Assembly (NCBI GenBank): GCA_021234155.1
Contig: JAJEKV010000165.1
Span: forward strand, 1,036,001 to 1,100,000
From: Isoetes taiwanensis
Lineage: Eukaryota > Streptophyta > Lycopodiopsida > Isoetales > Isoetaceae
Direction of reading: 5' to 3'
DNA: 64,000 nt
In this document: positions 34,691 through 46,641 of the stretch, piece after piece
How positions within the stretch are numbered: position 1 is the stretch's first letter
Layout: every line of letters starts with the position of its first letter
The notes under the pieces: generated by a model
Told to the model about the DNA's origin: nothing
The model's input: the letters and a program-made list of their open reading frames with translations, nothing else
Database searches by the model: none
Translations under genes and position numbers: made by a program

Positions 34691-35465
34691 CATCGAATTA
34701 TGAAATCTAGCCTGCAAGGTTGATAAATAATATCAAAACGTGGCACTTGCAGGATGCTTATTGAATGCGAAAGTAATTGAAAATATTATCATTAGGGGCC
34801 TTAGTTCTGGAGGGTATTGTACTCTTTTTTTTTTTTTTTTTTTTTTTGATGGATGGAAAAAGTCTGTTTGAACAGATTTTAAAAGGTTTTTTTTTTTCAC
34901 GGCAAGAATCTGTATTATATTCGAATGATAAAACATTTATATACATACAGTTGAGTATGGAATTGCTACCACTTCTCTAATCCATGAATAGAAGTCCATA
35001 CTCTGAACCTAGTACTCTTAGAACCCCTCTCAACTTCTTCTCCATAGGATACTACAGGAGAGGAGGACTAAGTTTCTAGACCCTAGTGATGCAACAAGGG
35101 CCAGCTACTGAACAAGAGCTACCCGCCCTCTTCTCCAGACAGATACTATGGGAGCACAACTCTTATCTTTCCCTATGCTCCAATTGCAACATAGCTTCAA
35201 AAATGTTGGCCCTAAGATAAGCAGAAGAAACCAGACTTGAGTTAGAGAGCCATAGAAGAACGGAACAACCAAGTGCACTGATCTGCCACTATTCTTCGAT
35301 GTCGTCCTCGACGATTTTTTATAGCATACTGTCACTATCTCTTTGTGCCTTCTCAACTTTGTACAATTCCACCCTAACAAGGCTATATGCATTATTTAAG
35401 ACAAATTTATTTATGCCTTCAAACTCTTTGCTTAACCTTCGTTACTTACCCAAACCTTGCAAGAC
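34691..35465. other. No gene recognised; T run
   Basis: A 23-base T run lies at 34,825-34,847. A minus-strand frame at 35,392-35,105 is open but unassigned. Confidence 0.5.
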
Positions 35466-37165
35466 TTACCAATTAGGGGCCTCCTTCTTCCAAATCTTTG
35501 GTGCATTTGGATCTATAGATGTGGTGGTATCTGTCAAGAAAAATAATGTCTCTTGAATAAGATGTCCTTCTGCTATACATCCCTCGGGCCTTGCCATCTG
35601 ACGTACAAAGCCTTTCAGTACCTTCATAAATCTCTCTAAAAAGAACATCCGTCTGGAAGGGTTTAGACCCACAAGCATTATTTCTTATGGCAAATGCACC
35701 AATAGATGTATCTAATGATCACATTTAGTATATAAGATTACTAGTATGAAATTTAGTCCATCAGGTCTACATACCTGAAGATCTAGTATGAAATTTAGTC
35801 CATCAGGTCTACATACCTGAAGATCAAAAAGACTAGTGGGAAATAGGTGCTCTAGTTGGCATAGTATTTCTGCAATCTCTATTTCCATATTGGAATATCA
35901 GCAGCTATGATCTATTTAGAAGAAATCCATCTGGAGAAACTAGCAAGTCTATAGATGACCTTTTGGATAGACGGTGTCCGGCAATACTCTAAAGCGCATG
36001 GCAGAATATGCTATAATGAATAGAAAAAATTAGCCATAAACAAGCATAGACAATAACGCATCTATTTAGTCTTGCATTCATGCTTTTTCATTCACTACTT
36101 TTATGTGTACCTGTAGGAACTTGTGCCAATCATGCGACTTTAAGCCAGTGAGATCCTCCTCTTTTGTGAAGGCCCTTCCAAGAGAAGATCCGTACCAAGT
36201 TGGAGTGCGTAAGAGTTTTAATAGACGCTTTTACTTGTTTGAGTTCATCCCTTTTCAATACCCAAGGACATCGACAAAGTGAGGAGCTATATTGATGGCT
36301 GACGTTTTTTAAAATATGCATAGGATCCAAGAGATAAGCAATCTATAATTCAGGCCAATACTCCAAGTTGTAAAATATGGATAATCTCTTCATGCCAGGT
36401 GGAGGCATAGGACTCCTTGGATCATGATCATTCCACATTGGCAACCAATCATGTGGAGTTCTTCTCACAGGCACATTTGATATATCATCCTGACGAAAGA
36501 TTGTATGAGTTTTTATTGAAACATGCTTTAAGCTTTATTGCTAATGTACTTTCCCTGGTGGGACCTCTCTCAACTTCTTGAGTCTCCTCTGAACTAGAAC
36601 TGGAACTTGTACAATACATGGGTAATGGGCCAGATGTTCCAGATGAGAATGGAGGACTACCTACTTTCTCGGCATGTTTAGAATCCTTGTGAAGCATGTC
36701 CAAATACTATGACAAGTTTTATATAATACATAAATTAGAAAAATGTATGAAATGAATACTATAAATATTTAATGCCCATTCTTACCTCGCACTTAAATGA
36801 AGGTGGGGCATTTGGCATCCAACCATACTTCACTTTATGATCTTGTCTCGTGCTATACACTCTTCTGCTAGTGCCTTTGCATTGTTTACACCAACAGTCA
36901 CCATATTTTTTGGCAAGTCGCTCCAATGGATCATCGCGAAACCAAGTTCTAGCTACCTTAGGTTTTCTTGAGCGAGACAATGAAGAAGTTTCATTTCTAG
37001 AAACAATGAATGCAAATGCAGGTGAGCAAATGAAACGTCACAACATGAGAGAGAGGTAGAGAGAAAAGAATGCACAAACCTTATTGTTGGGAATTCGTGA
37101 TCGATGGAATTGAAGACTGACTACTTGACAAATCAGAGTTAGTGGGATGCCGAGACGTGCTCATC
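35466..37165 (-). pseudogene. CACTA (En/Spm) TNP2-type transposase remnant
   Basis: Fragments appear in the correct order on the minus strand. An N-terminal segment near 37,165 (MSTSRHPTN) precedes 36,980-36,759, which has the TWFRDDPLERLAKKYGDCWC block with C-x-x-C and GWMPNAPPSF. A mid-protein piece at 36,330 starts MDPMHILKNV. A C-terminal DUF4218-like piece (35,678-35,520) has ERFMKVLKGFVRQ and RPEGCIAEGHLI. Large parts between them are deleted and frames change repeatedly. No CACTA terminal repeats were located. The element is dead. Confidence 0.75.
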
Positions 37166-38108
37166 CTGGTCTAATAGAGATGGTGCAGGTGATGCTCAAT
37201 GTGTGTATTCTACTTTGTAGAAAATCACTATAGAACCCAATGGTTTTTCTTAATAACAAAAGTGTAATTTACTAAAGACCAGTTAGATCAACGTGCACAC
37301 CAACAGTAATGGACCATGCAATAATGACTATGTTTGGTTTGCATTGATTACAATACCTTCAACTTGCCACTTTACAGATTTCTTGAAGATTGGAAGCCGA
37401 GGAGAAGCACGACTCCACAGATGCAATTCCACAGCGTTTTCCTGCTACTAACAAGTAAGTATTGAGCATTCTATAAAAAATTATTGATCTTGCTCGTCCA
37501 GATGTCATGATCTCTTGATTTTGAAATGTGGTTGCTATTTTCCCCGGAAGGTTAGCCATTTCCAGAATTTACTGGAGAACCCCTTAGTCATTTCGGAAAT
37601 TGCTGGAGGCATTTCAGGAAACATTTCATGCATCATTCCCTTTAGATTTCATGCTCCTGCCCCATGGTCTGCTCCCTGCTAAACAGCAATGCACAACGTA
37701 ATGTGTTTATGCAACTTTAATAGAAATGACCATAGATAACCTATAAATGTTGAATCTGCTTTGAACATGAATTTGAAAATCAGTGTTGCTGCTAGTGCCA
37801 TTGTAGATGTCTTGTAGGCCCTTCGATAGAAAGATAGCCAATTAACTTGATGGATGCCACAGTTTGTACACAGAGATTATTTCTGCAATGTGTAGAAATA
37901 TGAGGGATATCCAGGATTCCTACAGCTGGCATTAACTTGATACAACTTGCACCCAAACCTCGAAAAAGACCAATAGGCCCTTGCTGCTCTAGAATTGAGC
38001 ATCATCAAGTTGATAACATTTCATAGATGGATTTTATATGCACCAAGCAAGGCCATCCATGAAGAGGAAGAAGGCTTACATATGCTATTGGTCACTAAAT
38101 CCTCCACC
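37166..38108. other. No gene recognised
   Basis: Intergenic sequence; open frames such as 37,559-37,359 have no recognisable motif. Confidence 0.5.
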
Positions 38109-38665
38109 TCAAAAATTCTTCCGAATCGCCCAGCAGGTCAACAAAGATTCATAATGTTCTTCTGTTGGTGTAATGTGATAATCTATAATCAATGAAAGAT
38201 ATATGTGACATCCCTCATCTACAAAGCCTGAATGGCTGCATGCAGAAAAAATATTTGTAATAGCTACATGGCCGTATATTGCATTTGCTGAAGGTTTCAA
38301 TGGCATATTTTCCGTCGCCATTATGGGCATTGGCAGCAATAATCACATTCCAGGATGGTATGTCACGGTGAACCATTTTCTGAAATGCACATCTTTCTTC
38401 CATGATGCTTCCACATTTACCATACATATTAATAAGAGCATTACCTGCTGAAATGTCATGTTCTCTTTTACAAGCCATTATGTAATCATGAATCCATCTT
38501 CCCTCAATTAGAGCTCCCTAAATGGCACATCCATTAAAAAGAGTTATAGATGTAGCTTGATCTGGGATTTCACCTTCTAGTCGCATCAAATGGAACCGCT
38601 TAAGAGCCTCCACAGCATGTCCATTGTGCACATATGCTGCAATCATCACATTCCATGATTGCAAT
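38109..38665 (-). pseudogene. Pentatricopeptide repeat (PLS-class) pseudogene fragment
   Basis: Minus-strand reading gives successive plant PPR motifs: SWNVMIAAYVHNG, then EALKRFHLMRLEG, GNALINMYGKCGSI, RDIPSWNVIIAANAHNG, and TNIFSACSHSGFVDEG with a following EEHYESLL segment. That is the order of P, L and S motifs leading to an E domain. An in-frame TAG near 38,520 and frameshifts near 38,300 break it, and neither end of a PPR gene is present. Organelle RNA-editing or processing factors are the usual role of this family; this copy is not functional. Confidence 0.85.
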
Positions 38666-38767
38666 AAGTTGAGTTCCCAGCTGGTGATGCATTAGAGGGT
38701 TTGATTACTGCCATTAATGGGCAATGCATTATTTTCCATACAGCTTATTCCTCATCTAGGTGTTGCA

Positions 38768-39278
38768 ATAAGTTGAATACTCAAGTAGAAACATGGCCAT
38801 AACTCTCAAATTGAAGCCCTGTTTTATGCACAAAAACATCCGTTGGAAAGCTCATTAGAAAGTCCAGAATTGATGCTAGGCATCTATTTTCCAAATTCCT
38901 AGGATAAATGGGCCAAAACAGTGCCAAATCAGGCAATGTCTTGCTGCCACAGTTTTAAAGTCGGGTAGAAATATGGCCATAAATGAAAGCTCTGTTTTCT
39001 GCGCAAGAACATCCGTCGGAAAGGTCACTGGAAGGTCCTCTATTGATGGTAGGCGTCCATTTTCCAAATTCTTAGCATAAATGGGCCAAAACAGTGCCAA
39101 ATCAGGCAATGTCTTTGCTGCCACAGATTTACAGTTGGGTAGAAATATGGCCATAACTCCTAAATGAAAACTCTATTGTTTGTGCAAGAAGATGTATTGG
39201 AAAGATCATTGGACGGTCTATAAATGCTGCTAGGCATACATTTTCCAAATGCTTAGCATAAATGGGTCAAAACATGGC
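38768..39278. repeat. Three-copy tandem repeat (~175-bp unit)
   Basis: Units begin near 38,768, 38,950 and 39,127 and share atatggccataa, catccgt(c/t)ggaaag, ttttccaaattc and aaatgggccaaaacagtgcc. Copies 1 and 2 are the most alike in their 3' halves; copy 3 is more diverged and incomplete. The minus-strand frame 39,154-38,876 is an effect of this repeat. Confidence 0.85.
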
Positions 39279-39783
39279 ATAATGAGAAACTTCTATCGAG
39301 GACATGCCACTACTAGAAGATTAAAGTTTTCTTTGCTAGACTTAAAATATGATGGAAAAATGACTCTACATGCATTGGAAACAGATTGAGAGCAGCTTAT
39401 GTGAGGCGATTTTACTTCTACAGCTAATCATTGATTAGTTACATGCACATAACCTTCAAGATAGTGCAATCCATGGAATATTTTCTGACTATATCAAGAA
39501 AGAGACCCGTAATTTAGATGCTAGAAGCTTGGCTCTATATCCAATAATGGAAACTTGCTGTGAAGGAAAAAATGTCGGATCACTGCTAATCACAACAAGC
39601 GCGCCTTGACACTTTTTTTTAGCCGCTAAATACATCATAAGTTGACATTTTTTTTTTCATCCGCCATGAATACGTCAAGGTAAGTGGTTGTGAGTTCTTG
39701 TAAAATCTATGATCATCCTAGATAAGAATGGCAAATCGCTTGCCCAAAACCTGTAGAATAAGGTAATCTTTACCTTGACGTCG

Positions 39784-39892
39784 TGGAGCGGGGAAGGGTC
39801 CACATTCTTGCCGGCCCGACCTGAGACGGCCTCGATCGCCCTCAGCGGCTCCCGGTCTCAGGCAAGAATGCCCTCCCCCTTCCCGTTCCACA
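39784..39892. repeat. GC-rich foldback (inverted repeat)
   Basis: The left arm (gtggagcggggaaggg to cattcttgcc, then gacctgagac) is mirrored by the right arm (ggtctcaggcaagaatg to cttcccgttccac), around a short GC-rich centre. The arms total about 45 bases each. A shorter inverted pair (acgtcaaggtaa at 39,673 and ttaccttgacgt at 39,770) lies just outside. It resembles a small foldback or MITE. Confidence 0.7.
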
Positions 39893-40285
39893 TCACATCA
39901 TAAATGCATCTGAACGCATGTGCCGAACAATTATAATTTGAAACAATTTGAAACACACATGTCAAGAAAATAGAATGCGAACAGAAAAAGAAACAAGATA
40001 AGTAGTCTAAGCATATAAATCATATACTATAGACACACACACATTCTTTTAGTTCTTTTAATGTATATTATATTTGCACGGGCACCTTTCCGCATTGTGA
40101 TCGTTATCTTACACTTATGGCTCTTCCATTATATTCATACCTCCTACCTACTGATCTCACCCTATGATGACTCTTGTTTTCCAATATATGTGGGTGGAGG
40201 AACACATATATCTATTTTGGGAAAACCACTATTCATTGAACATATAAATTCAATATATATTGAATTTCCAAGCAATAAAAATCAA

Positions 40286-40312
40286 TATGTAGCACAATAA
40301 CAGGGGGTTACT
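40286..40312. repeat. End fragment of the tRNA-like repeat family
   Basis: atatgtagcacaataacagg followed by gggtt matches the left end of the copy at 34,271. A similar end is at 41,143-41,168. Confidence 0.6.
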
Positions 40313-40485
40313 TTTAGATTTTTATACGCTTTTTCACATGGTTTTTCTATGATTTCGTTGTTGTATTCGTTGAGGTGTATTAAATAGTATTTCTAGAGTG
40401 CACCCTTTATGGGCCGTTGATTTTTGTTGATTGGAACAATCCAAGGGTTGTTGTCTTTCTCTGCATGTGTTTGTGCATGAACACT

Positions 40486-40625
40486 ACGCATGTGTATGCA
40501 TGTGCATGTGCACATGCATGTGCATGTGTATTGTGCATGTGCAAGTGCAAGTGCAAGTGCAAGTGCAAGTGCATGTGCATGTGCATGTGTGCATGTGTGT
40601 GCATGTGTGCATATGCATGTGTACT
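40486..40625. repeat. TGCATG/TGCAAG hexamer microsatellite
   Basis: Runs of tgcatg, five consecutive tgcaag units (about 40,541-40,570) and variants fill about 140 bases. The Cys/His/Ala-rich frames across it on both strands are artefacts of the repeat. Confidence 0.95.
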
Positions 40626-41142
40626 TGCCCTCTTGGATTCTTATTGCCAGAGTGGATTTTACTACCACGAGATGGATTTTTTGCTCACACTTACAAAGGT
40701 ATTTGTTTTTTAATGTTTCTTCAGTTAGCATAATGTTTTTTTTTTACAAGGTATTGGTTTCCCCGATTCTACAATGTAGTGTTTGAAAACCGCCTTTTGT
40801 TTCCTTCCTAAGATTTGTTGCGATTCAAGTTTAGGCCCTCTGTTTGCTTCCAACTCTTGATATTCCCCGGGTCACGGATTGTTCATAGCAAATGACCTTT
40901 AGCTTCAATCAACAAACGGATTCTTATGCATACAACAAAGGGATTATTCCACGCCCTTTTCCATGTCACGCGGTCATCAAAATAGTGGCCACAAGAATGC
41001 ATTTATATTGTAGGTTTGGAACTTTAATTGAACCATAAGGTGAATCATGCATTACCTTTAAGCTAGAGATGGAGCATCCAAAATCATATGGATTGATAAA
41101 CAATGGTGTCTTTGTGAAAGAGAAATAGTTGTAGCGAAGTAA

Positions 41143-41168
41143 CAATATGTAGCATAATAACGGGGGTT
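41143..41168. repeat. End fragment of the tRNA-like repeat family
   Basis: atatgtagcataataacggg followed by ggtt, the same terminus as at 34,271 and 40,286. Confidence 0.6.
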
Positions 41169-41508
41169 TTCTTTGTGTTGCAAACTTTATGACTTTCAGA
41201 ATAATGGGATCAATCTGCTCTATCTTTATGGTAACTTTTACTTATGTTCTATTTGTTTTATTGTGATCAAATTTAAAAGCTACAGGTGATGAAAGCCTCA
41301 AATGAATTCTAGTTTGAATTCTAAAATTTTTGTCACACCTGGGAGGGGAGGGGAGGGGTGGGTGATTCCCCTAAGGCCCCAAAGGGGCCAAAAAAAATTT
41401 TTTGCAACACAAACCATTAACATCCAACATATAAAAATTAAATCCCCCAACACATAACAACCGACACATAATAACCATTGACATTAACAACCAACACATA
41501 ACTACCAT

Positions 41509-41914
41509 TGACATTATTTAACACAACCATTGGGTCCAACACATTTAGATTAAAATCCCCCTTAAACCCCCTTTGGTTTGGGTGCATATTCACACGGGGG
41601 GTGACGTAGGGCAGCGAGAGCCCTCATAATTGTATTTTGCACGTACGAAATCAACACCATATAGTATTCCGCTTGAAATCTTATAGTATTTTGCGAATCT
41701 TGTTATACAGTATAGCGAATTTTGTACTTGCATACCCCACAAACGAGGAACTTTACGTACGGTATAGATTAAGGAATAAGGGGTGAATATGCCTATCCAA
41801 CAGCTCTCGTTGCCTGGAGTCACCCCCGTGTGAATATGCACCCAAACCAAAGGGGGTTTAAAGGGGATTTTAATCTAAATGTGTTGGACCCAATGGTTGT
41901 GTTAAATAATGTCA
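41509..41914. mobile_element. Foldback MITE with ~97-bp terminal inverted repeats
   Basis: The left arm 41,509-41,605 (starting tgacattatttaacacaacc) and the right arm 41,819-41,914 are nearly perfect reverse complements around a 213-base unrelated centre. There is no coding capacity; the centre frame on the minus strand is unassigned. A clear target duplication was not identified, so the superfamily is open. Confidence 0.85.
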
Positions 41915-42044
41915 CCTTTAAAGTCTACAAAGTCTTAGATGCCATTGCAATGTGAAGAACAAACTATTTTCTATTCATCTTTGTATCGAAATGGTTTAAC
42001 AATGTAGATATGAAGAATATAATAGAATAGCTTTTTTATCGTCT

Positions 42045-42130
42045 CATACATATTCTAAACGAGGTGTGCCCTAGACTATTTAGTTCAACGAATCTGTCCA
42101 CCCTACGATCAAATCCCCTTGGAACTTCCT
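42045..42130. repeat. Internally deleted copy of the tRNA-like repeat family
   Basis: It carries catattctaaacgaggtg at one end and atcaaatccccttggaac then ttattgtgttacat at the other, the two outer parts of the 413-bp repeat with the tRNA-like middle deleted. Confidence 0.6.
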
Positions 42131-42798
42131 ATTATTGTGTTACATGTTCGTCCAATGGAGACCAATATGTCTGAGACGCACACACCATACAAGTGTTGCA
42201 CCATATTACCGCCGTTATTATATATCACGACTCTAGGTGACTGATTATGAGAGGGATAATAATGCCTTGGAATGAGGAGTTCTAGGGTGTTATCTGCCTT
42301 AACAGAAATTTACCAAAATACCCGTAATTCTTGACTAAATTCCCCAAAAGACCTTCATATTTTTTAAATTCCCAAAATGCCCTTAATTCTTAAGTATTTT
42401 ACCAAAAAGCTAGGTGTTTATGGCCATTTGGCATAATAATCTAGGTGTCTATGCACCCTCGACATGTTATCAGTGGGTAACACCACTGCAATCAATAGCT
42501 GAGATTTGATCTCAGCTATAAAACTTGAGAGCCAAGTGTTAAATTCTTGGCATTAAGAAGCCAGAGTAACTATTTGTCGTTCAAGAGAGATGAACAGCTA
42601 CCTTTGCATAACTACTGGCTCATACAATAGAAGAACATCCATGTGTACTTCGAAGGAATGGATTAAAGACTTGATTGCTTCCATGCAAGAATATTCTTTT
42701 AAGTGCAAGAATATCCAACTAAATATACTGCACATATTTAAATCAAATGTCTGTCGCATACCATTATTGTGGCGCCATAGCCGAGGATCTGAAGCAAA

Positions 42799-43666
42799 AT
42801 GGCGGGAGGTAAAAGTTCTTAGCGTATGCATGAGCACGTTCGGTCTCAGAGTCCAGATTGCTTTGGAGCTTAAGGGTATCCCTTACGAGTATTGTGTGGA
42901 AGATCTTGATAACAAAAGCCAGCTTCTTTTGGAGTCTAATCCAGTTCATAAAATGGTTCCAGTTCTTATTCACAATGGTAAGCCCGTCTGTGAATCTCTT
43001 AACATAATGGAGTATATTGACGAGACCTGGAAAAATCAGGGACCGCATTTGCTTCCTGAAGATCCTTATGAAAGATCTGTAGCCCGATTCTGGGCAGATT
43101 TGATCAGTCGGAAGGTACTTTTTCAAATATTTCTGGTTTGTTTCTTTTTTCCTTTTCAGTTTGAACTACAAAGATGTTATGACCAACTACATTATGTCTC
43201 TTTTTCTTACTTGACTAAAAGAAAGTTCTTTCATTTGTACCACTGCATTTGCTGTTTGAGGCCTCAGATCTTTATTTTTTGAAAATGCAATGTTATCTGA
43301 TTTTACTGTGAATATTCTAAGATTGCATTGCTTATTTGATTGCAGGTTTTTGATGCAGTTAAAATAATCTGGCGTACAGAAGGAGAGAAGCAGAAAAAGG
43401 GGATTGAAGACCTCATAAATCTGTATGTTCTGCTAGATGATGCACTTGGCAAAATTTCTAAAGGAAAACCCTTCTTTGGGGGTGACGAAATAGGGTTTCT
43501 AGATGTAGCATTTGGCCCTTTTGTATCCTGGTTCCACGCATGGGAAATTTTTGGTGAATTTAAGTTTCCTGGAGAAGATAAGTGCCCTAGGATTCCAAAG
43601 TTTTTCCAGGCCTTTTCTAGCCATCCTAAGGTGAAGAAATTACTGGGAGACCAGAGAAGATATTAG
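42799..43666 (+). CDS. Tau-class glutathione S-transferase (start codon out of frame)
   Basis: Exon 1 runs to 43,114, intron 43,115-43,345 (231 bp, GT...AG), exon 2 43,346-43,666. One intron at this place is typical of tau GSTs. The N-terminal thioredoxin-like domain shows [19 protein letters not shown] (catalytic Ser in MSTF), [16 protein letters not shown] (glutathione site, ES pair) and IMEYIDE. The helical domain follows through to GDQRRY and TAG. The family conjugates glutathione to herbicides, lipid peroxides and other electrophiles in the cytosol. Oddity: the ATG at 42,799, where a tau GST should start, is followed by GCGGGAGGT, which is one base out of frame with the domain. A longer upstream frame from 42,590 is open but does not look like GST, and the next in-frame ATG lies in the catalytic MSTF. 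The gene is either a very young pseudogene or carries a sequencing error. Confidence 0.88.
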
Positions 43667-44458
43667 ATGTTGCTAAGATAGTCAGAAACTATTATGTGGA
43701 GCCTTCTTAGTTCCAATTTGAGTCTGAATTTATTTTTAGTATTACTTTCTGCTTTCTTATTGTCAGTAAATCCATGAACTAACCTATTTTGTGGCATTAA
43801 TATTGATGAACTGATTTTGAACCTTGAGTATTGTTATCGTGTGAATGATGGAAGACATTCCACAAAAAACAACACGTCCATACTTAGTCTCCATAAATAA
43901 CACTTCTCCATCAAACTCAACTGTCATCAAATCTACACATGTCATCTTCTCCATCTGAGTAAATATCTCTACCATAAAGCCATAAAGCAGCATAAACAAT
44001 GCCGATCTATTACTCAATAAACACAGATATTAGCGTTTGCATAGTCAACCATACCATAAACAGTTATTCTGAACATATATACTTAATCTGTTCTATCATT
44101 TTTCTTTTTTTTTTCTTTTTTCTGCGCGGCCACTTGCCATTTTCAATTGCTCTTGCCACCTGTTGGCCTCCATTTTTGTCTTGGGCAGACTTTTCAGGTA
44201 CAGCTCCGTGCCATTGACATCTATCCGTGATCATTCCGTGACCATGGGATGCATTTGTCGGATCATTAATTCTTCAGGGCTTAGGTGTCCATCGATATCA
44301 GGTGCCTCATTTTCAGCTGACAAAAGACTTGAGAATGAGAGAGAGTCATGAGGATCATGCTCTGCTAGAAAGCTTGCCAAGGACACAGGACTTGGTCTCG
44401 TATCAGAACTGCTAGCAAGTGAAGTTTCACTCTGCATCTAACTCTTGCTACAAACGGA
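43667..44458. other. GST 3' flank, no further gene supported
   Basis: A minus-strand frame 44,437-44,231 (Ser- and Pro-rich, with HLSPEELMIRQMHPM) is open but unassigned; it may belong to sequence adjoining the copia remnant. A T-rich tract covers 44,098-44,121. Confidence 0.4.
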
Positions 44459-44966
44459 TCATATCATACTCAGAACAAAACAGATTGAATCAACAAGGGA
44501 CTGATTTGCATTGATTTGCATTGATTTGAAGTGAATACAAAAAGGAATCAGAGATTCCTTAAATAACTCCACACAGCAGTAAGTCAAGAGGATGGACTGC
44601 TCTGCCACCTTTTCACGAATGAAATGGAACCGAGTCTTGATGTGTTTAAATCTGGGGTGAAGCCTGGATTCCTTGATCAGAGCAATTGCACTCTGATTAT
44701 CACACCGTATGGAGATGGGTAGCTCCTGCATAAACTGAAGATCGCGGGCAAGTTTATGTAACCATTCACCGTCCTTGGTAGCCTCTGCTGCAGCAATGTA
44801 CTCCGCTTCCGTTGTGGATTGAGAAGTGATGGGTTGTTTCTTGCTGCTCCAAATGACTGCTGCATCATGAAAGGGAAAACAGAAGCCGCATCAGCATCCC
44901 CGCCATGATCAGCGTCGCAGTAACCAGAAAAAGGGAAGGAGGTTGTTGCTGCAGAAGGACCATACC

Positions 44967-46641
44967 GGAGAACAACGGTGCTTCGATTGGCTCCCGAAAT
45001 TAACTCCAGGAGCCAACCGAGTTCGCCCAAGCGAACCCCGAAAATTCGCCCAAGCGAACCCGTGGGATTCGCCAAGGCGAACCCGCACCCCTGATGTGGC
45101 GCGAGTGTCGCGGGGCCAAGATGTGCGTGGCAATAGCTGCCGGGTTCGCCCAAGCGAACCCAAACCCGGGGTTGGCCACCCGTGTGATGTCAGTGCCTTG
45201 GCTGCCCTGCGGGGTTCGCCCAGGCGAACCCACCGGCGGGGGCCCACATGACAGGTCGTCGGATGGGGATGGCAGGGGATGGCAGTTCGTACGAGCATTA
45301 ATATCCCCCCTGCCGGGTTCGCCCAAGCGAACCCACCGGCGGGGGCATAGCACTTGGGCTGTCGGTGTCGGCGAGAAATAATAATGTCGGAGTTTGTCCT
45401 TTCCTGAATCCAAATAGATCCTTCCAGCGGCTAGAACGTTTTGTTACCTGGGGTGCAGATGGTGGAACTGAAGAATGGCCCGGTGGGGGTATGAAGAAGA
45501 TTTAAAGGAATATGGAGAAGATTTGCTTGGCAAGGGCGCAGAACAAAAGAGCCGATCCACACTAGAAGAGTTAGCTCTAGTTAGGGATTCTTTCTTTTCC
45601 CTCATGGATAAATCGTGTACCATTTGAATCCTTGGAGGCAGATGCAATGGCAGCAGTTTCCCTTTGTAAAATAGCTCATTAGCAGAAAGCATAGCCCCGT
45701 TTATTGGAGCTTGAGGAGGGGCATAGACATACTAAACTCAAACTCGTAGAATGACTACCATAATCTTCCTTTACCTCCGCCGGAGAATTGGATTGCCCAT
45801 CGCTTGTCGTATATCATTTGAGAAAGAGATCCGGGGACTCATCCAAACAAGACACGGAGCTCTTCCCGACACATCATGATCGCCATAGCCGTCTACGCTA
45901 ATTCCACACTCTCTATAAAGCTCCGTGCCATTTAAGGCTTAGAAACGCCAAGACCCACATCAAATCGATCCTCGAAACTTCTTCCGACCCGATTTGAACC
46001 GATTCGACTTAGTCGGGCTTAATCCCCGCCAATTTGCAAAAGAAATGCCTGATTTTTTAGTGGGCACAGCCCAAATATTGAAGGGGTGAAGGATATATAG
46101 GGCAAATCGATGAATCGAGAGCTAGAAACGGCGAGGAAAAGGTGCATGATTCACGACCAAGGCGATCGAATAAACACGTATATATTTTGAAAAAAGAGTG
46201 GAAGATGTCCGGGTCGCATCTCGCAAAGGGAAGGTCTCCCTCCCTCCGCCATAGCCGCCTCGGGCCATCGTGACGCTTCGCGCCCCATGCGGTGGGTTCG
46301 CCTTTTAATTCGAACCGGCCCCGCCATGCTAAATCGACATCCCCGCCGCCGCCTCGATCCTTGGGCAATGGGTTCACCTGCCGCGAACCCGACATGGGCC
46401 ATCGACATCCCAGACACGACATCCGTTGATCGCCCCAGCTTGATCAAGGGGTTTGGTTCGCCCTTAACCCGTAGCAATGCCACGCAGGCGAATGAGCCCG
46501 CTGACGGTCGGGCCATCGCCCTTTGCGGGTTCGCTGGCTTAATCCGACGCTTAAGCTGGCAAATTTTGCGGGTTCGCCTGGGCGAACCCGTTTGGCCTGA
46601 CAAGTTAGTTTCGGAAGCCAATAAAGTGGGCGGGAGAACAA
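44967..46641. mobile_element. MULE-like (Pack-MULE) element, 1,657 bp, with 9-bp target duplication
   Basis: The element spans 44,976-46,632, flanked by GGAGAACAA at 44,967-44,975 and 46,633-46,641, the 9-bp duplication typical of Mutator-like elements. Terminal inverted repeats of about 65 bp share ATTGGCT(C/T)CCGAAA and end in a 20-bp palindrome GGGTTCGCCCAAGCGAACCC. Six such palindromes or variants lie in the left 350 bases and five worn ones in the right 350; the centre has none. No transposase is encoded. The centre carries host-like coding sequence (45,444-45,720). Confidence 0.85.
45444..45720 (-). pseudogene. Captured host gene fragment inside the MULE
   Basis: The minus-strand frame reads APPQAPINGAMLSANELFYKGKLLPL and then a basic and Ser-rich segment with MREKKESLTRANSS. 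The pattern P-x-x-SA(N/D)ELFxxGK(I/L)LPLxLPPR resembles plant proteins of the uncharacterised DUF1645 / kinase-regulator-like type. Only a short piece is present, without a start or intron context, as expected for transposon capture. Family assignment is tentative. Confidence 0.5.

Noticed and set aside
40393-40786. Cys/His/Ala-rich frames on both strands looking like a metal-binding protein
   Set aside because: All four frames come from the TGCATG/TGCAAG hexamer repeat.
44909-45413. Overlapping Arg/Gly/Pro-rich frames repeating RLGEP and FAWANP
   Set aside because: They are produced by the 20-bp palindrome of the MULE ends read in several frames, not a protein family.
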